64,000 bases of DNA from Martelella sp. NC20 (lineage in GTDB: Bacteria; Pseudomonadota; Alphaproteobacteria; Rhizobiales; Rhizobiaceae). Of this stretch, positions 7,727 to 15,877 are shown one piece after another. Below the pieces are notes generated by a model, which made no database searches, was not told the origin of the DNA, and saw nothing but the letters and a program-made list of their open reading frames with translations. Positions within the stretch are counted from its first letter, which is position 1. Every line of letters starts with the position of its first letter. A program made the position numbers and the translations under genes. The DNA lies in contig NZ_CP054861.1 of assembly GCF_013459645.1 (NCBI RefSeq), positions 3,026,001-3,090,000 on the forward strand, read 5' to 3'.

Positions 7727-8055
7727 TGCGGACATTCGATCCGGGGGCGTTTTCGGCCCGTCTCGATCTGACGGCCCCCGCTTTTGCATCGGACGGGCAG
7801 GGCGGCGCGACGGAAAGCTGGTCCGAGGTCGCAAAGCTCTGGGCGCGGATCGAGCCGGTCTCGATTGCCTTCGATGAGCAAGCCAATGGCGAGGTCTTTC
7901 GCCTGACCCATGAGATCTGGATGCGCGCGCGGACGGATCTGGCGCCGGGGATGCGGCTGCAGCGCGGCGGGCGGATGTTCAAGATCAATGGCTGGCGCGA
8001 TCCCGACGAGACGGGGCGATACCTGGTCTGCCGCTGCGAGGAGATCGAACCATGA
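7726..8055 (+). CDS. Head-tail adaptor protein (RcGTA g7 type)
   Basis: The 109-residue product matches the phage SPP1 gp16-like head-tail adaptor family in size and pattern: DLTAPAFASDGQGGATESW, LWARIEPVS, FRLTHEIWMRAR, MRLQRGGRMFKINGWRDPDE and a final YLVCRCEEIE. It should form a ring joining the connector to the tail. ATG 7726 has GGAGG five bases upstream and overlaps the connector stop; its own end overlaps the next gene by ATGA. Confidence 0.88.
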   Translation: MRTFDPGAFSARLDLTAPAFASDGQGGATESWSEVAKLWARIEPVSIAFDEQANGEVFRLTHEIWMRARTDLAPGMRLQRGGRMFKINGWRDPDETGRYLVCRCEEIEP

Positions 8056-8459
8056 GTTCATGTGAAAACGCGCTGCTTGCGGCAATCCATGCGGTGCTTT
8101 CCGGCGATGGCGAACTGACGGGGCTCATCGGCGCGGACGCGATCTTCGACCGGTTGCTGAAGCGGCCGCAACTGCCCGCCGTCGTATTCGGAGAGTGCGT
8201 CACCACCGATCTCTCGACGGTGGATGGAAAGCTCTTCGAGCATGCGCTGAATATCGAGATCTGGTCGGAGGCGCATGGGCGCAAGGCGTTGCAGGAGATC
8301 GAGGCGCGGGTGAAGGCATTGCTCGACGATGCGGCGCTTTCGCTCACCGGTGCGACGCTCATCAATCTTGTTCATCGCTCGACCAGGGTGAAGCGGGTGG
8401 CGCGAACCGGCTATTTCCTCGCAGAGATGCGCTTTCGCGCTGTGACCGAACCGGCGTGA
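8052..8459 (+). CDS. DUF3168 tail-completion/terminator protein (RcGTA g8 type)
   Basis: A 135-residue protein of the DUF3168 family: ENALLAAIHAVLSGDGELT at the N-terminus, RLLKRPQLPAVVFGE, and ALNIEIWSEAHGRKALQEI are characteristic. In siphovirus-like particles it caps the tail tube at the head-proximal end. Its start overlaps the adaptor stop in an ATGA, implying translational coupling. Confidence 0.87.
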   Translation: MSSCENALLAAIHAVLSGDGELTGLIGADAIFDRLLKRPQLPAVVFGECVTTDLSTVDGKLFEHALNIEIWSEAHGRKALQEIEARVKALLDDAALSLTGATLINLVHRSTRVKRVARTGYFLAEMRFRAVTEPA

Positions 8460-8493
8460 GCCGCTGATTTTCAGACAGATAACGGAGAGTTCC

Positions 8494-8904
8494 ATGACTG
8501 CCCAGAAAGGCAAGGATCTGCTTTTGAAGCTGCATAATGGCAGCGCCTATGAAACCGTCGCGGGCCTCAGGTCGCGGCGATTGTCGTTCAACGCCGAAAC
8601 GGTGGACATCACCGATTCCGAAAGCGCCGGCCGCTGGCGCGAACTGCTGGCTGGCGCTGGCGTTCAGCGGGCCTCAATGACGGCTTCTGGTATCTTCAAG
8701 GATCAGGCATCCGACGAGACGGTGCGCGCGGCGTTTTTCGCTGCCGCCCTGGTGGAGGCGCAGATCGTGATCCCGGGGTTCGGCATCGTCGCCGGGCCCT
8801 TCCAGATTTCCGCACTCGAATATAACGGCCAGCACAATGGCGAGGTCCAGTTCGAGATCGCGCTGGAATCCGGCGGAGCGGTGAGCTTCGGAGCGGCGGC
8901 ATGA
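8494..8904 (+). CDS. Major tail tube protein, TP901-1 family (RcGTA g9 type)
   Basis: This 136-residue protein forms the hexameric rings of the tail tube. KGKDLLLKLHNGS, VAGLRSRRLSFNAETVDITD and SAGRWRELLAGAGVQRASM are the conserved opening of TP901-1-type major tail proteins, and the ending FEIALESGGAVSF is equally typical. A 34-base gap separates it from the previous gene, and GGAGAG precedes the ATG. Its last codons overlap the start of the next gene (ATGA). Confidence 0.91.
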   Translation: MTAQKGKDLLLKLHNGSAYETVAGLRSRRLSFNAETVDITDSESAGRWRELLAGAGVQRASMTASGIFKDQASDETVRAAFFAAALVEAQIVIPGFGIVAGPFQISALEYNGQHNGEVQFEIALESGGAVSFGAAA

Positions 8905-9254
8905 CGCGCGGCGGGCGGGCCAACCGCCACCGCGGCGAGGTGGAAGCGGTTTTCGATGGCGAGCGGCGGATATTGTGCCTGACGCTTGGGGCGCTCGCGG
9001 AGCTTGAGACCGCTTTTGCGGTGGACGGGCTCGGCGACCTTGGCAAGCGGCTTGCCTCGGGCGGGCTGAAGGCGCGCGATCTGATCGCGATCATCGGCGC
9101 CGGTTTGCGCGGCGGCGGCAATGCGATCGACGATGAGGATGTGGCCGCCATGGGCATGGAAGGCGGGGTTGCCGCTTATGCGGGCCTTGTCGGCGAGCTT
9201 CTGACTGTCACGTTTACGGGAGGGGATGCCCCCAAGAAGGCGGACCCTTCCTAG
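8901..9254 (+). CDS. GTA tail-assembly chaperone, GTA gp10 family
   Basis: The 117-residue protein carries HRGEVEAVFDGERRILCLTLGAL, then ELETAFAVDGLGDLGKRL and DLIAIIGAGLRGGG, the conserved pattern of the GTA gp10 (Phage_TAC_11-like) family. Such proteins bind the tape measure during tail assembly, like the lambda gpG protein. The natural stop is a TAG at 9252-9254 after a DAPKKADPS ending. A C-run (CCCCC, 9229-9233) lies seven codons before the stop, and the next chaperone is encoded in the -1 frame over this point, so a fraction of ribosomes may produce a longer fusion. Confidence 0.85.
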   Translation: MTRGGRANRHRGEVEAVFDGERRILCLTLGALAELETAFAVDGLGDLGKRLASGGLKARDLIAIIGAGLRGGGNAIDDEDVAAMGMEGGVAAYAGLVGELLTVTFTGGDAPKKADPS

Positions 9255-9463
9255 CCGCAGCGGCAGAGCCTGCCATCGCCGAACCGTTCCCCTGGCGAGC
9301 GGCGATCCATACCGGGCTCTGCACGCTGCGGCTTCCCCCTGAGGTGTTCTGGGCGTTGTCGCCGCTGGAGTTCGCGGCGATGGCGGGTGCGTTTGCGCCG
9401 GCCGAGGGCTTTCCGACGCGGGCGGCCCTTGATGACCTGATGACCCGCTTTCCCGACAGATGA
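9137..9463 (+). CDS. Phage tail-assembly chaperone (rcc01693/TIGR02216 type) with no visible start codon; probable frameshift product
   Basis: Open reading between the in-frame stop at 9134-9136 and the TGA at 9461-9463 encodes a recognisable small tail-assembly chaperone. Its core runs EPFPWRAAIHTGLCTLRLP, PEVFWALSPLEFAAMAGAF and TRAALDDLMTRFPDR, the pattern of the protein that follows gp10 in GTAs (g10.1). I read every codon upstream of the core: there is no ATG, GTG or TTG until a GTG at 9344, which lies inside the conserved motif. The frame is -1 relative to the upstream chaperone gene and overlaps its end. The simplest reading is a gp10-g10.1 fusion made by -1 slippage near 9228-9236; a non-standard start or a sequence error are alternatives. 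Coordinates give the open frame, not a proven protein start. Confidence 0.7.
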   Translation, partial: GCGRHGHGRRGCRLCGPCRRASDCHVYGRGCPQEGGPFLAAAAEPAIAEPFPWRAAIHTGLCTLRLPPEVFWALSPLEFAAMAGAFAPAEGFPTRAALDDLMTRFPDR

Positions 9464-9472
9464 GGACGTTTC

Positions 9473-10051
9473 ATGGACATTGACGAGACGAGTATCGATG
9501 GCGCGCGAGAGAGCGCCAGCGCGCTTCACGATGTGCTGCTCGATCTGGAAACCCAGTCCGATCGGTTTGCGGGCGCGCTTACCGGGGCGTTGAAGGATGC
9601 AACGCTTGGCGGCAAGGGATTGCAGACGGTGCTGGGCGATCTGGGTCGCCGGCTGAACGATCTGGCGCTGAACGCGGCTCTGAAGCCGCTCGAAGGCGTG
9701 ATCTCGAGCCAGATCGGGTCGCTGACCGAAGGTCTGGTGCAGGTCGTTGCCCATGCCAAGGGCGGCGTGCCGGGCAGGATCACGCCGTTTGCGGCCGGCG
9801 GCATCGTTTCAACGCCGACCTATTTCGGAATGAATGGCGGCCTGGGACTGATGGGCGAGGCCGGCAGCGAGGCGATCCTGCCGCTGAAGCGGGGAGCGGA
9901 CGGCTCGCTCGGCGTTGCTGCAGGTAGTGGCGGCGGCGCGCGGATTGTCTTCAACGTTTCGACGCCGGATTCGGAGAGCTTCCGAAAGAGCGAGGGACAA
10001 ATCTCGGCGATGCTGGCGCGGGCGGTGCGCTCCGGCCAGCGCAATATCTGA
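9473..10051 (+). CDS. Short tail tape measure protein (RcGTA g11 type)
   Basis: At 192 residues this is far shorter than phage tape measures, but it agrees with the short GTA g11 proteins. The second half contains the typical tape-measure C-terminus: a glycine-rich AKGGVPGRITPFAAGGIV, then PTYFGMNGGLGLMGEAGSE and AILPLKRGADGSLGV. The N-terminal half is helical (ESASALHDVLLDLETQ and on). It should span the inside of the tail tube and fix its length. It starts nine bases after the chaperone stop, with GAGGACG upstream. Confidence 0.9.
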   Translation: MDIDETSIDGARESASALHDVLLDLETQSDRFAGALTGALKDATLGGKGLQTVLGDLGRRLNDLALNAALKPLEGVISSQIGSLTEGLVQVVAHAKGGVPGRITPFAAGGIVSTPTYFGMNGGLGLMGEAGSEAILPLKRGADGSLGVAAGSGGGARIVFNVSTPDSESFRKSEGQISAMLARAVRSGQRNI

Positions 10052-10061
10052 GGAGGCCGCC

Positions 10062-10691
10062 ATGAGCGCGAGTTTTCATGAGGTGCGGTTTCCGCTGCGC
10101 CTGTCACTTTCGGTGAGCGGCGGGCCGGTGCGGCGCACCGATATCGTCAATCTTTCCAACGGCCATGAGGCGCGCAACCAGCGCTGGCGTGATTCGCGGC
10201 GCGCCTATGACGCGGGCTCGGCCGTGCGTTCGGTGGCCGATCTTTACGAACTGATGGCGTTTTTCGAGGCGCGGGGCGGCCAGCTCTGCGGGTTCCGGTT
10301 TCGCGATCCCGTCGATTTCAAATCCTGCGGACCGCTTGCCGAACCATCCGCCGGCGATCAGTGGATCGCGACCGGGGACGGCGCGACGGCGAGTTTTCAG
10401 TTGATCAAGACCTATGGCGATGGGGCGGCGTCCTGGACGAGGACGATCCAGAAGCCGGTGTCCGAGAGCTTGAAGGTCTCGGTGGATGGCGTTGCGATTT
10501 CAGGGTTTTCCGTCGATGCGGCGAGCGGTGTGGTGACGCTTTCGAGCCCGCCCGCGAATGGCGCGGCGATTTTCGCGGGTTACGAGTTCGATGTGCCTGT
10601 GCGCTTCGATATCGATCGCATCGACATCAACATGAAGGCATTCAATGCGGGCAGCGTGCCATCGGTGCCGCTGGTGGAGGTCAAGCCATGA
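10062..10691 (+). CDS. Distal tail protein, DUF2460 family (RcGTA g12 type)
   Basis: This 209-residue protein begins SFHEVRFPLRLSLSVSGGP, continues RRTDIVNLSNGHEARNQRW and ends with a strand-rich half (VDGVAISGFSVDAASGVVTLSS), the standard layout of DUF2460 proteins. In the RcGTA particle the equivalent forms a ring at the tail end, between tube and hub. GAGGAGG precedes the ATG at 10062. The stop overlaps the next start in an ATGA. Confidence 0.9.
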   Translation: MSASFHEVRFPLRLSLSVSGGPVRRTDIVNLSNGHEARNQRWRDSRRAYDAGSAVRSVADLYELMAFFEARGGQLCGFRFRDPVDFKSCGPLAEPSAGDQWIATGDGATASFQLIKTYGDGAASWTRTIQKPVSESLKVSVDGVAISGFSVDAASGVVTLSSPPANGAAIFAGYEFDVPVRFDIDRIDINMKAFNAGSVPSVPLVEVKP

Positions 10692-11578
10692 GAGACATCG
10701 AAGCGGGCCTTCTGGGCCACCTTGCCGGAGATGCAACCACAGTGTGTTCCTGCTGGCGGGTGGTGTTGAAGGATGGCACTGTACTGGGCTTTACCGAGCA
10801 CGACCACGACCTCTTCTTTGCGTCGACGGCCTTTCTGGCGGCCAGCGGTTTTTCGGCATCGAACCTCGAGGCCGAGGAGGGGCTTGCGGCCAACACCAGC
10901 GAAGTCGCGGGCGGGTTTTCCAGCACTGCGATCACCGAGGAAGCGCTTGCGGCCGGGCGGTATGACGGCGCGCGGGTGGAGGCCTATCTGGTCAACTGGC
11001 GCGAGCCGTCTCAGCATCAGCGGATGTATGTGCATGAAATCGGTGAGGTGACCCGCGAGGGCGGCGGCTTTACAGCGGAGTTGAGAGCGGTGACGCACCG
11101 GCTGTCGCAACCCCAGGGGCGCAGTTTCTCGCGCCGTTGTGATGCCGTGCTCGGAAACGGGAAATGTGGTTTCAACCTTGCGACGCCGGGTTTCGTGGCG
11201 AGCGGGACCGTTCTTGAGGTCAACAGCGACGCGCAACTGACGGTTTCGGTCAGTGGTGAATTCGCGGCGGGTTTCTTTTCGTTTGGGGTTCTTGCCTTCG
11301 AGAGCGGCGAACTCGCCGGTGTGGCAGTCGATATCGAGAACAATCAGGGTGCGGGGGCGTCGATGCGGCTGGACCTCTGGCTCCCGCTGGAGGCGACGCC
11401 GGCGGTCGGCGATCCGGTGCGGCTGACGGCGGGCTGCGACAAGTCCTTTGCCACCTGCCGAACGAAGTTCGGCAATCACCTCAATTTTCGGGGCTTCCCG
11501 CATGTGCCGGGCGCCGACTTTGCCTATTCCTATGTGAATGGCGAGAGCGAGCATGACGGCCGGGCGATCTACAAATGA
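10688..11578 (+). CDS. Tail hub protein, DUF2163 family (RcGTA g13 type)
   Basis: The 296-residue product matches the DUF2163/phage_BR0599 family: LKDGTVLGFTEHDHDL near the N-terminus, and a cysteine-bearing C-terminal part with RRCDAVLGNGKCGFNL and GCDKSFATCRTKFGNHLNF, then GFPHVPG. These four cysteines are the expected ligands for the iron-sulfur cluster reported, as far as I recall, for the hub of the R. capsulatus GTA. The protein should form a trimeric hub at the tail tip. It is linked by ATGA overlaps to both neighbours. Confidence 0.9.
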   Translation: MRDIEAGLLGHLAGDATTVCSCWRVVLKDGTVLGFTEHDHDLFFASTAFLAASGFSASNLEAEEGLAANTSEVAGGFSSTAITEEALAAGRYDGARVEAYLVNWREPSQHQRMYVHEIGEVTREGGGFTAELRAVTHRLSQPQGRSFSRRCDAVLGNGKCGFNLATPGFVASGTVLEVNSDAQLTVSVSGEFAAGFFSFGVLAFESGELAGVAVDIENNQGAGASMRLDLWLPLEATPAVGDPVRLTAGCDKSFATCRTKFGNHLNFRGFPHVPGADFAYSYVNGESEHDGRAIYK

Positions 11579-12012
11579 CGGGCCTTGGCGATGCGGCCGT
11601 AGCGGCGGCTGAAAAATGGCTGGGGACGCCCTATCGCCACCAGGCGAGCGAATGCGGGCTCGGATGCGATTGCCTGGGGCTGATACGCGGCGTGTGGCTG
11701 GAGCTCTATGGTTCCGCACCCGAGCCGGCAACCCCTTACGCCGCCGATTGGGCCGAGCGTAGCCGCGAGGAGCGGCTGCTTCATGCAGCCCTTCGCCATT
11801 GCGGACCGGCGATTGCGATGAGCGAGATGCAGCCGGGCGATATTCTGCTGTTTCGCTGGCGGGCGCAGTTCGCGGCCAAGCATGCCGGCATTCTGTGCGG
11901 TCCCGAGCATTTCATTCACGCCTACGAACAGGCGGGGGTGATCCGCTCTGCGCTTGTTCCCGCATGGCGGCGCAAGGTCGCCGGGGTTTTCCGCTTTCCC
12001 GACCGAGATTGA
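11575..12012 (+). CDS. NlpC/P60-family cell-wall peptidase (RcGTA g14 type)
   Basis: This 145-residue protein is a tail-associated peptidoglycan peptidase. The catalytic cysteine lies in GCDCLGLIRG (Cys 33, the second of the two), with histidines in KHAGIL (His 103) and EHFIHAY (His 115). It would help the injected DNA cross the periplasm by cutting peptide cross-links. The preceding gene overlaps it by ATGA and the large baseplate gene follows nine bases later, as in RcGTA. Confidence 0.91.
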   Translation: MTGLGDAAVAAAEKWLGTPYRHQASECGLGCDCLGLIRGVWLELYGSAPEPATPYAADWAERSREERLLHAALRHCGPAIAMSEMQPGDILLFRWRAQFAAKHAGILCGPEHFIHAYEQAGVIRSALVPAWRRKVAGVFRFPDRD

Positions 12013-12021
12013 GGTTTCAGC

Positions 12022-15000
12022 ATGGCAACTATCGTGTTTCAGGCGGCCGGCGCCGTGTTTGGCGGGCTGCTCGGCCCATTCGGCGCGGTCGCCGGCCGGG
12101 CGATCGGCGCTCTGGCCGGCAATGCCCTTGACGGCATGATCTTTTCCGGAGGGCAGAAGGTCCAGGGCAGCCATCTTTCAAGCGCGCGGATTGGCGGCGC
12201 GGAGGAGGGAGGGGCCATTCCCCGGGTTTATGGCACGTCGCGGATCGGCGGCGCGCTGATCTGGGCAACGCGGTTCGAAGAGGAAGTGACCGAGGAGCGC
12301 ACCGGCGGCAAGGCCGCAGGCTCCACGGTGGAGAGCTTTGCCTATTTCGGAAATTTCGCCTACGGGATTTGCGAAGGGCCGGTGGCGGCAATCCGGCGCG
12401 TCTGGGCGGACGGGCGCGAACTCGATCTCGAGAATATCGAGATGCGGTTTTTCCCGGGGTCCGAAAGCCAGTTGCCCGATCCGCTGATCGAAGCCAAGCA
12501 GGGCGCGGGCAATGCGCCCGCCTATCGGGGCCTTTGCTATGTCGTGTTCGAGCGTCTGCCGCTGGACGCGTTCGGAAACCGGATACCGGTGATCCAGTTC
12601 GAGGTGCTGAAGCCGACAGGTTCGCTGGAAAGCCAGATCCGGGCGCTCGCGATTATCCCGGGCGCGACCGAGCACGGGCTTTGTCCGTTTCCCGTGACCG
12701 AGGCGCTCGGCAGCGGCCAGCAGCGGATCATGAACCGCAACACGTTGACGCGGGCGACCGACTGGGAAGCTTCGATCGACGAGTTGACGGCATTGTGTCC
12801 CAACCTGGAGCGGGTGGCGCTGGTGGTGGCATGGTTCGGATCGGATCTGCGCGCGGGAGAATGCCGGATCGAGCCGGGCGTGGAAACGCCGTTCAGGAAG
12901 GAAGAGAGTGCGCCGTGGCGGGTATCGGGCATTGCGCGGGGCGAGGCTCATATCGTTTCCAGCCATGATGGCGGTCCGGCTTATGGGGGCACGCCCAACG
13001 ACGCCGGGCTGATCGCTGCGATCGCCGATCTGAAGGCGCGGGGCCTCGAGGTTTACCTCTATCCGTTCCTGATGATGGATGTGCCGGCAGGTAACGGCCT
13101 GCCTGACCCGCATGGCGGCGTCGAGCAACCGCGCTACCCCTGGCGGGGACGGATAAGCTGTCATCCCGCCCCGGGTCAACCGGGCACCACCGACCGCAGC
13201 GCCTCGGCTCGAAGCCAGGTGGAGGCGTTTCTGGGCACGGCGGAAAACCATCAGTTCAGCATTTTCGGCGGCGGGGTGAGTTTTGCGGGCGATGACAAAG
13301 GGTATCGCCGGTTCATTCTGCATTACGCACACCTTGCGGATGCGGCGGGCGGGGTGGACGGGTTCATTATCGGCTCTGAAATGAAGGGGCTGACATCTGT
13401 GCGGGACACAGGCGATGCCTTTCCGTTCGTCGAAGGCCTGATCACGCTGGCGGCCGATGTGCGAGCCGTCCTGGGGCTTGGGGCGAGGGTGACCTATGCC
13501 GCCGACTGGAGCGAGTATTTCGGCTACCATCCCGCCGATGGCAGCGGCGATGTCTATTTCAACCTCGACCCGCTCTGGGCGAACCATAATATCGCGGCGA
13601 TCAGTATCGACAATTACATGCCGATCTCGGACTGGCGCGACAGCGATCTGGCCGCGGTAAACCCGGATGGCTTCAAGGTCGCGAATGATACAGACGGCTT
13701 CCGGGGGCAGATTGCCGCCGGCGAGGGATATGACTGGTATTATGCAAGCGATGCCGATCGGGCGGCGCGCATTCGCACGCCGATCACCGACGGCTTGGCA
13801 GGCAAGCCCTGGGTCTATCGCTACAAGGATATCCAGAACTGGTGGACGAACCCGCACTATAATCGTGTCGGCGGCGTGGAATTGGCGACGTCGACAGCCT
13901 GGATACCGATGTCGAAACCGGTGTGGTTTTCCGAACTCGGTTGCGCCGCCGTCGACAAGGGCGCCGGTCAGCCGAATGTGTTTGCCGATCCGAAATCGGC
14001 CGAATCGGCGTTTCCGTATTTTTCAAGCGGGCAACGGTCAGATGCCGAGCAACGCCGGTTTCTGGAAACGCAGCTTTCCCGGTTCGAGACGACGGAGACG
14101 CCCGTCGACTACGGGCACATTTTTCTTTGGTGCTGGGACATCAGGCCCTATCCCGCCTTCCCGCAGAATGCCGATCTGTGGAGCGACGGCGGCAACTGGA
14201 CCACCGGTCACTGGCTGAACGGTCGGCTGGGGGCAACGACGCTTGCCGATACGGTGCGCGCTCTTTTGGCGGATCACGGCTTCTACGATTGCGATGTGCG
14301 GCTTCTGAACGGCGACCTCACGGGTTATCAGCAGGCCGATATCGACAGTGCCCGCAATTTGCTCGAGCCGCTGCTTTCGCTGTATTCGGCCGATACGATC
14401 GAACGCGACGGCGTGCTGCAGTTCCGCTCCCGATTGAGGGCGAGCCTGCCGCCCGCGACAATCGACGTGACGGCGGAACGTGACGAGGCCGGGCGTTTCA
14501 GGGAAACACGCAGCCATGAGAGCGATCTCGCCGGCGAGGCGGTGGTTTCCTATTTCGACCCTTTCACCGATTACGAACAGGCCAACGTTCGTTCCAGCCG
14601 CGTTGTGGCGGCCAATGATCGGGTGTTGCGCTATGCGTTGCCGACGGTTCTGCCGGAAACGACGGCGCTGGCACTGGCGGGAGACATGCTGCGGGAGAGC
14701 CGGGTTTCGGTGCGCACGCTCTCGATTGATCTGTCGCCGCAGGCGCGGGGCCTTGAAGTGGGCGATGTCGTGCGCATCGATGACGGGCCGGCGGGGCGGT
14801 TCATGGTCACGCGCCTCGAGCTTGGCGAGACCTTGCAGGTTGAGGCGCGTTCGTTTGCGCCGCTTGTGGGTGCGGCGCTGCGGCCGGTGGATCGGGGACG
14901 GGTTCAGGAGGACGCGTCCAGCGGATTTGCGCCGCGGGTTGTCTTTCTGGACCTTGCCCGCGACGGGGGCGGATCAGCGGAAAACTTCGCCCGTATCGCC

Positions 15001-15861
15001 GTGTTTGCCAGGCCATGGCGTCGCATCTTCGTTTCCTCGTCTGCCACGAATGAAGGATATGCCGCGAATGCCGTGGTGGAACGGCCGGCGGGCACTGCGC
15101 GTCTTGCCGAGGCGCTGACGCCTGGAGCCAGCGGTCGTTTTGATTTCTCTTCCGATCTGGTCATCGACCTCGACTTCGGCGGTCTTTCCTCGGCTTCCAG
15201 ATATTCAGTCTTGAGCGGGAGCAACCGGATAGTGGTCCGCGCCGAAAACGGTGTTTTCGAGATCATCGGATTTCTCAATGCCACAGAGATTTCGGCAGGA
15301 CGCTGGCGGCTCAACGGCCTGCTGCGGGGGCTTAACGGGACTGAAGATGCCATGATGGCGGGAGCTTCGGCTGGTAGCGATGCGGTTGTCCTGAGCGATG
15401 CCGTGATCCCGGTTGGTTTGAGCGCACGCGATGTCGGCCTTGCACGAAATTACATGATCGAGGCTGCCTACGGGCAACAGGACCCGAAAGCGCCCTACGC
15501 TTTCGCGGGCGGTCTGCGCGCCGAGACGCCGCTGGCGCCGGTTCATCTGCGGTCGCGCCGGCTGGCCTCCGGGGACATCCTTTTCAACTGGATCAGACGT
15601 TCGCGGATCGACCAGGATGACTGGGCGGCGGCCGAGATATCGCTGGACGAGGATGTCGAGCGCTACCGGTTTGAATTGTATGACGGCGCGACATTGGTGC
15701 GACGCTCCGAGGTGGGCGTGCCGGAATTTGTGTATTCGGCCAGCGATCAGGAGGACGACTTCGGGTCATTGGCGGGCTCGGTGACAATCAGGCTCTGCCA
15801 ACTTGGTCGCAAGGTGCCCCTCGGTATCCCGCTCACAGCAGAAATCCATGTTCCCTCCTGA
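12022..15861 (+). CDS. GTA baseplate megaprotein with TIM-barrel-like domain (RcGTA g15 type)
   Basis: A 1279-residue protein, the largest in the cluster. The N-terminus (MATIVFQAAGAVFGGLLGPF then GRAIGALAGNALDG) is the glycine/alanine-rich GTA opening; IPRVYGTSRIGGALIWATRF follows. Residues about 430-740 form the glycoside hydrolase/TIM-barrel-like domain (GGVDGFIIGSEMKGLTSVRD, YHPADGSGDVYFNLDPLWA, MSKPVWFSELGC, IFLWCWDIRPYP), followed by a phage-tail_3-type region (about 800-960, with GLEVGDVVRIDDGPAGRF) and a C-terminal receptor-binding or tail-tip part. It likely builds the baseplate and contacts the recipient cell wall. Uninterrupted length argues that the cluster is maintained by selection. 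Confidence 0.93.
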   Translation: MATIVFQAAGAVFGGLLGPFGAVAGRAIGALAGNALDGMIFSGGQKVQGSHLSSARIGGAEEGGAIPRVYGTSRIGGALIWATRFEEEVTEERTGGKAAGSTVESFAYFGNFAYGICEGPVAAIRRVWADGRELDLENIEMRFFPGSESQLPDPLIEAKQGAGNAPAYRGLCYVVFERLPLDAFGNRIPVIQFEVLKPTGSLESQIRALAIIPGATEHGLCPFPVTEALGSGQQRIMNRNTLTRATDWEASIDELTALCPNLERVALVVAWFGSDLRAGECRIEPGVETPFRKEESAPWRVSGIARGEAHIVSSHDGGPAYGGTPNDAGLIAAIADLKARGLEVYLYPFLMMDVPAGNGLPDPHGGVEQPRYPWRGRISCHPAPGQPGTTDRSASARSQVEAFLGTAENHQFSIFGGGVSFAGDDKGYRRFILHYAHLADAAGGVDGFIIGSEMKGLTSVRDTGDAFPFVEGLITLAADVRAVLGLGARVTYAADWSEYFGYHPADGSGDVYFNLDPLWANHNIAAISIDNYMPISDWRDSDLAAVNPDGFKVANDTDGFRGQIAAGEGYDWYYASDADRAARIRTPITDGLAGKPWVYRYKDIQNWWTNPHYNRVGGVELATSTAWIPMSKPVWFSELGCAAVDKGAGQPNVFADPKSAESAFPYFSSGQRSDAEQRRFLETQLSRFETTETPVDYGHIFLWCWDIRPYPAFPQNADLWSDGGNWTTGHWLNGRLGATTLADTVRALLADHGFYDCDVRLLNGDLTGYQQADIDSARNLLEPLLSLYSADTIERDGVLQFRSRLRASLPPATIDVTAERDEAGRFRETRSHESDLAGEAVVSYFDPFTDYEQANVRSSRVVAANDRVLRYALPTVLPETTALALAGDMLRESRVSVRTLSIDLSPQARGLEVGDVVRIDDGPAGRFMVTRLELGETLQVEARSFAPLVGAALRPVDRGRVQEDASSGFAPRVVFLDLARDGGGSAENFARIAVFARPWRRIFVSSSATNEGYAANAVVERPAGTARLAEALTPGASGRFDFSSDLVIDLDFGGLSSASRYSVLSGSNRIVVRAENGVFEIIGFLNATEISAGRWRLNGLLRGLNGTEDAMMAGASAGSDAVVLSDAVIPVGLSARDVGLARNYMIEAAYGQQDPKAPYAFAGGLRAETPLAPVHLRSRRLASGDILFNWIRRSRIDQDDWAAAEISLDEDVERYRFELYDGATLVRRSEVGVPEFVYSASDQEDDFGSLAGSVTIRLCQLGRKVPLGIPLTAEIHVPS

Positions 15862-15877
15862 CAGAAAGGATAATATT

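Noticed and set aside
9226..9340. ATG at 9226 as the start of the second tail chaperone
   Set aside because: It is in the wrong frame in the given sequence and would give an Arg-rich peptide ending at 9340; it works only if one C is removed.
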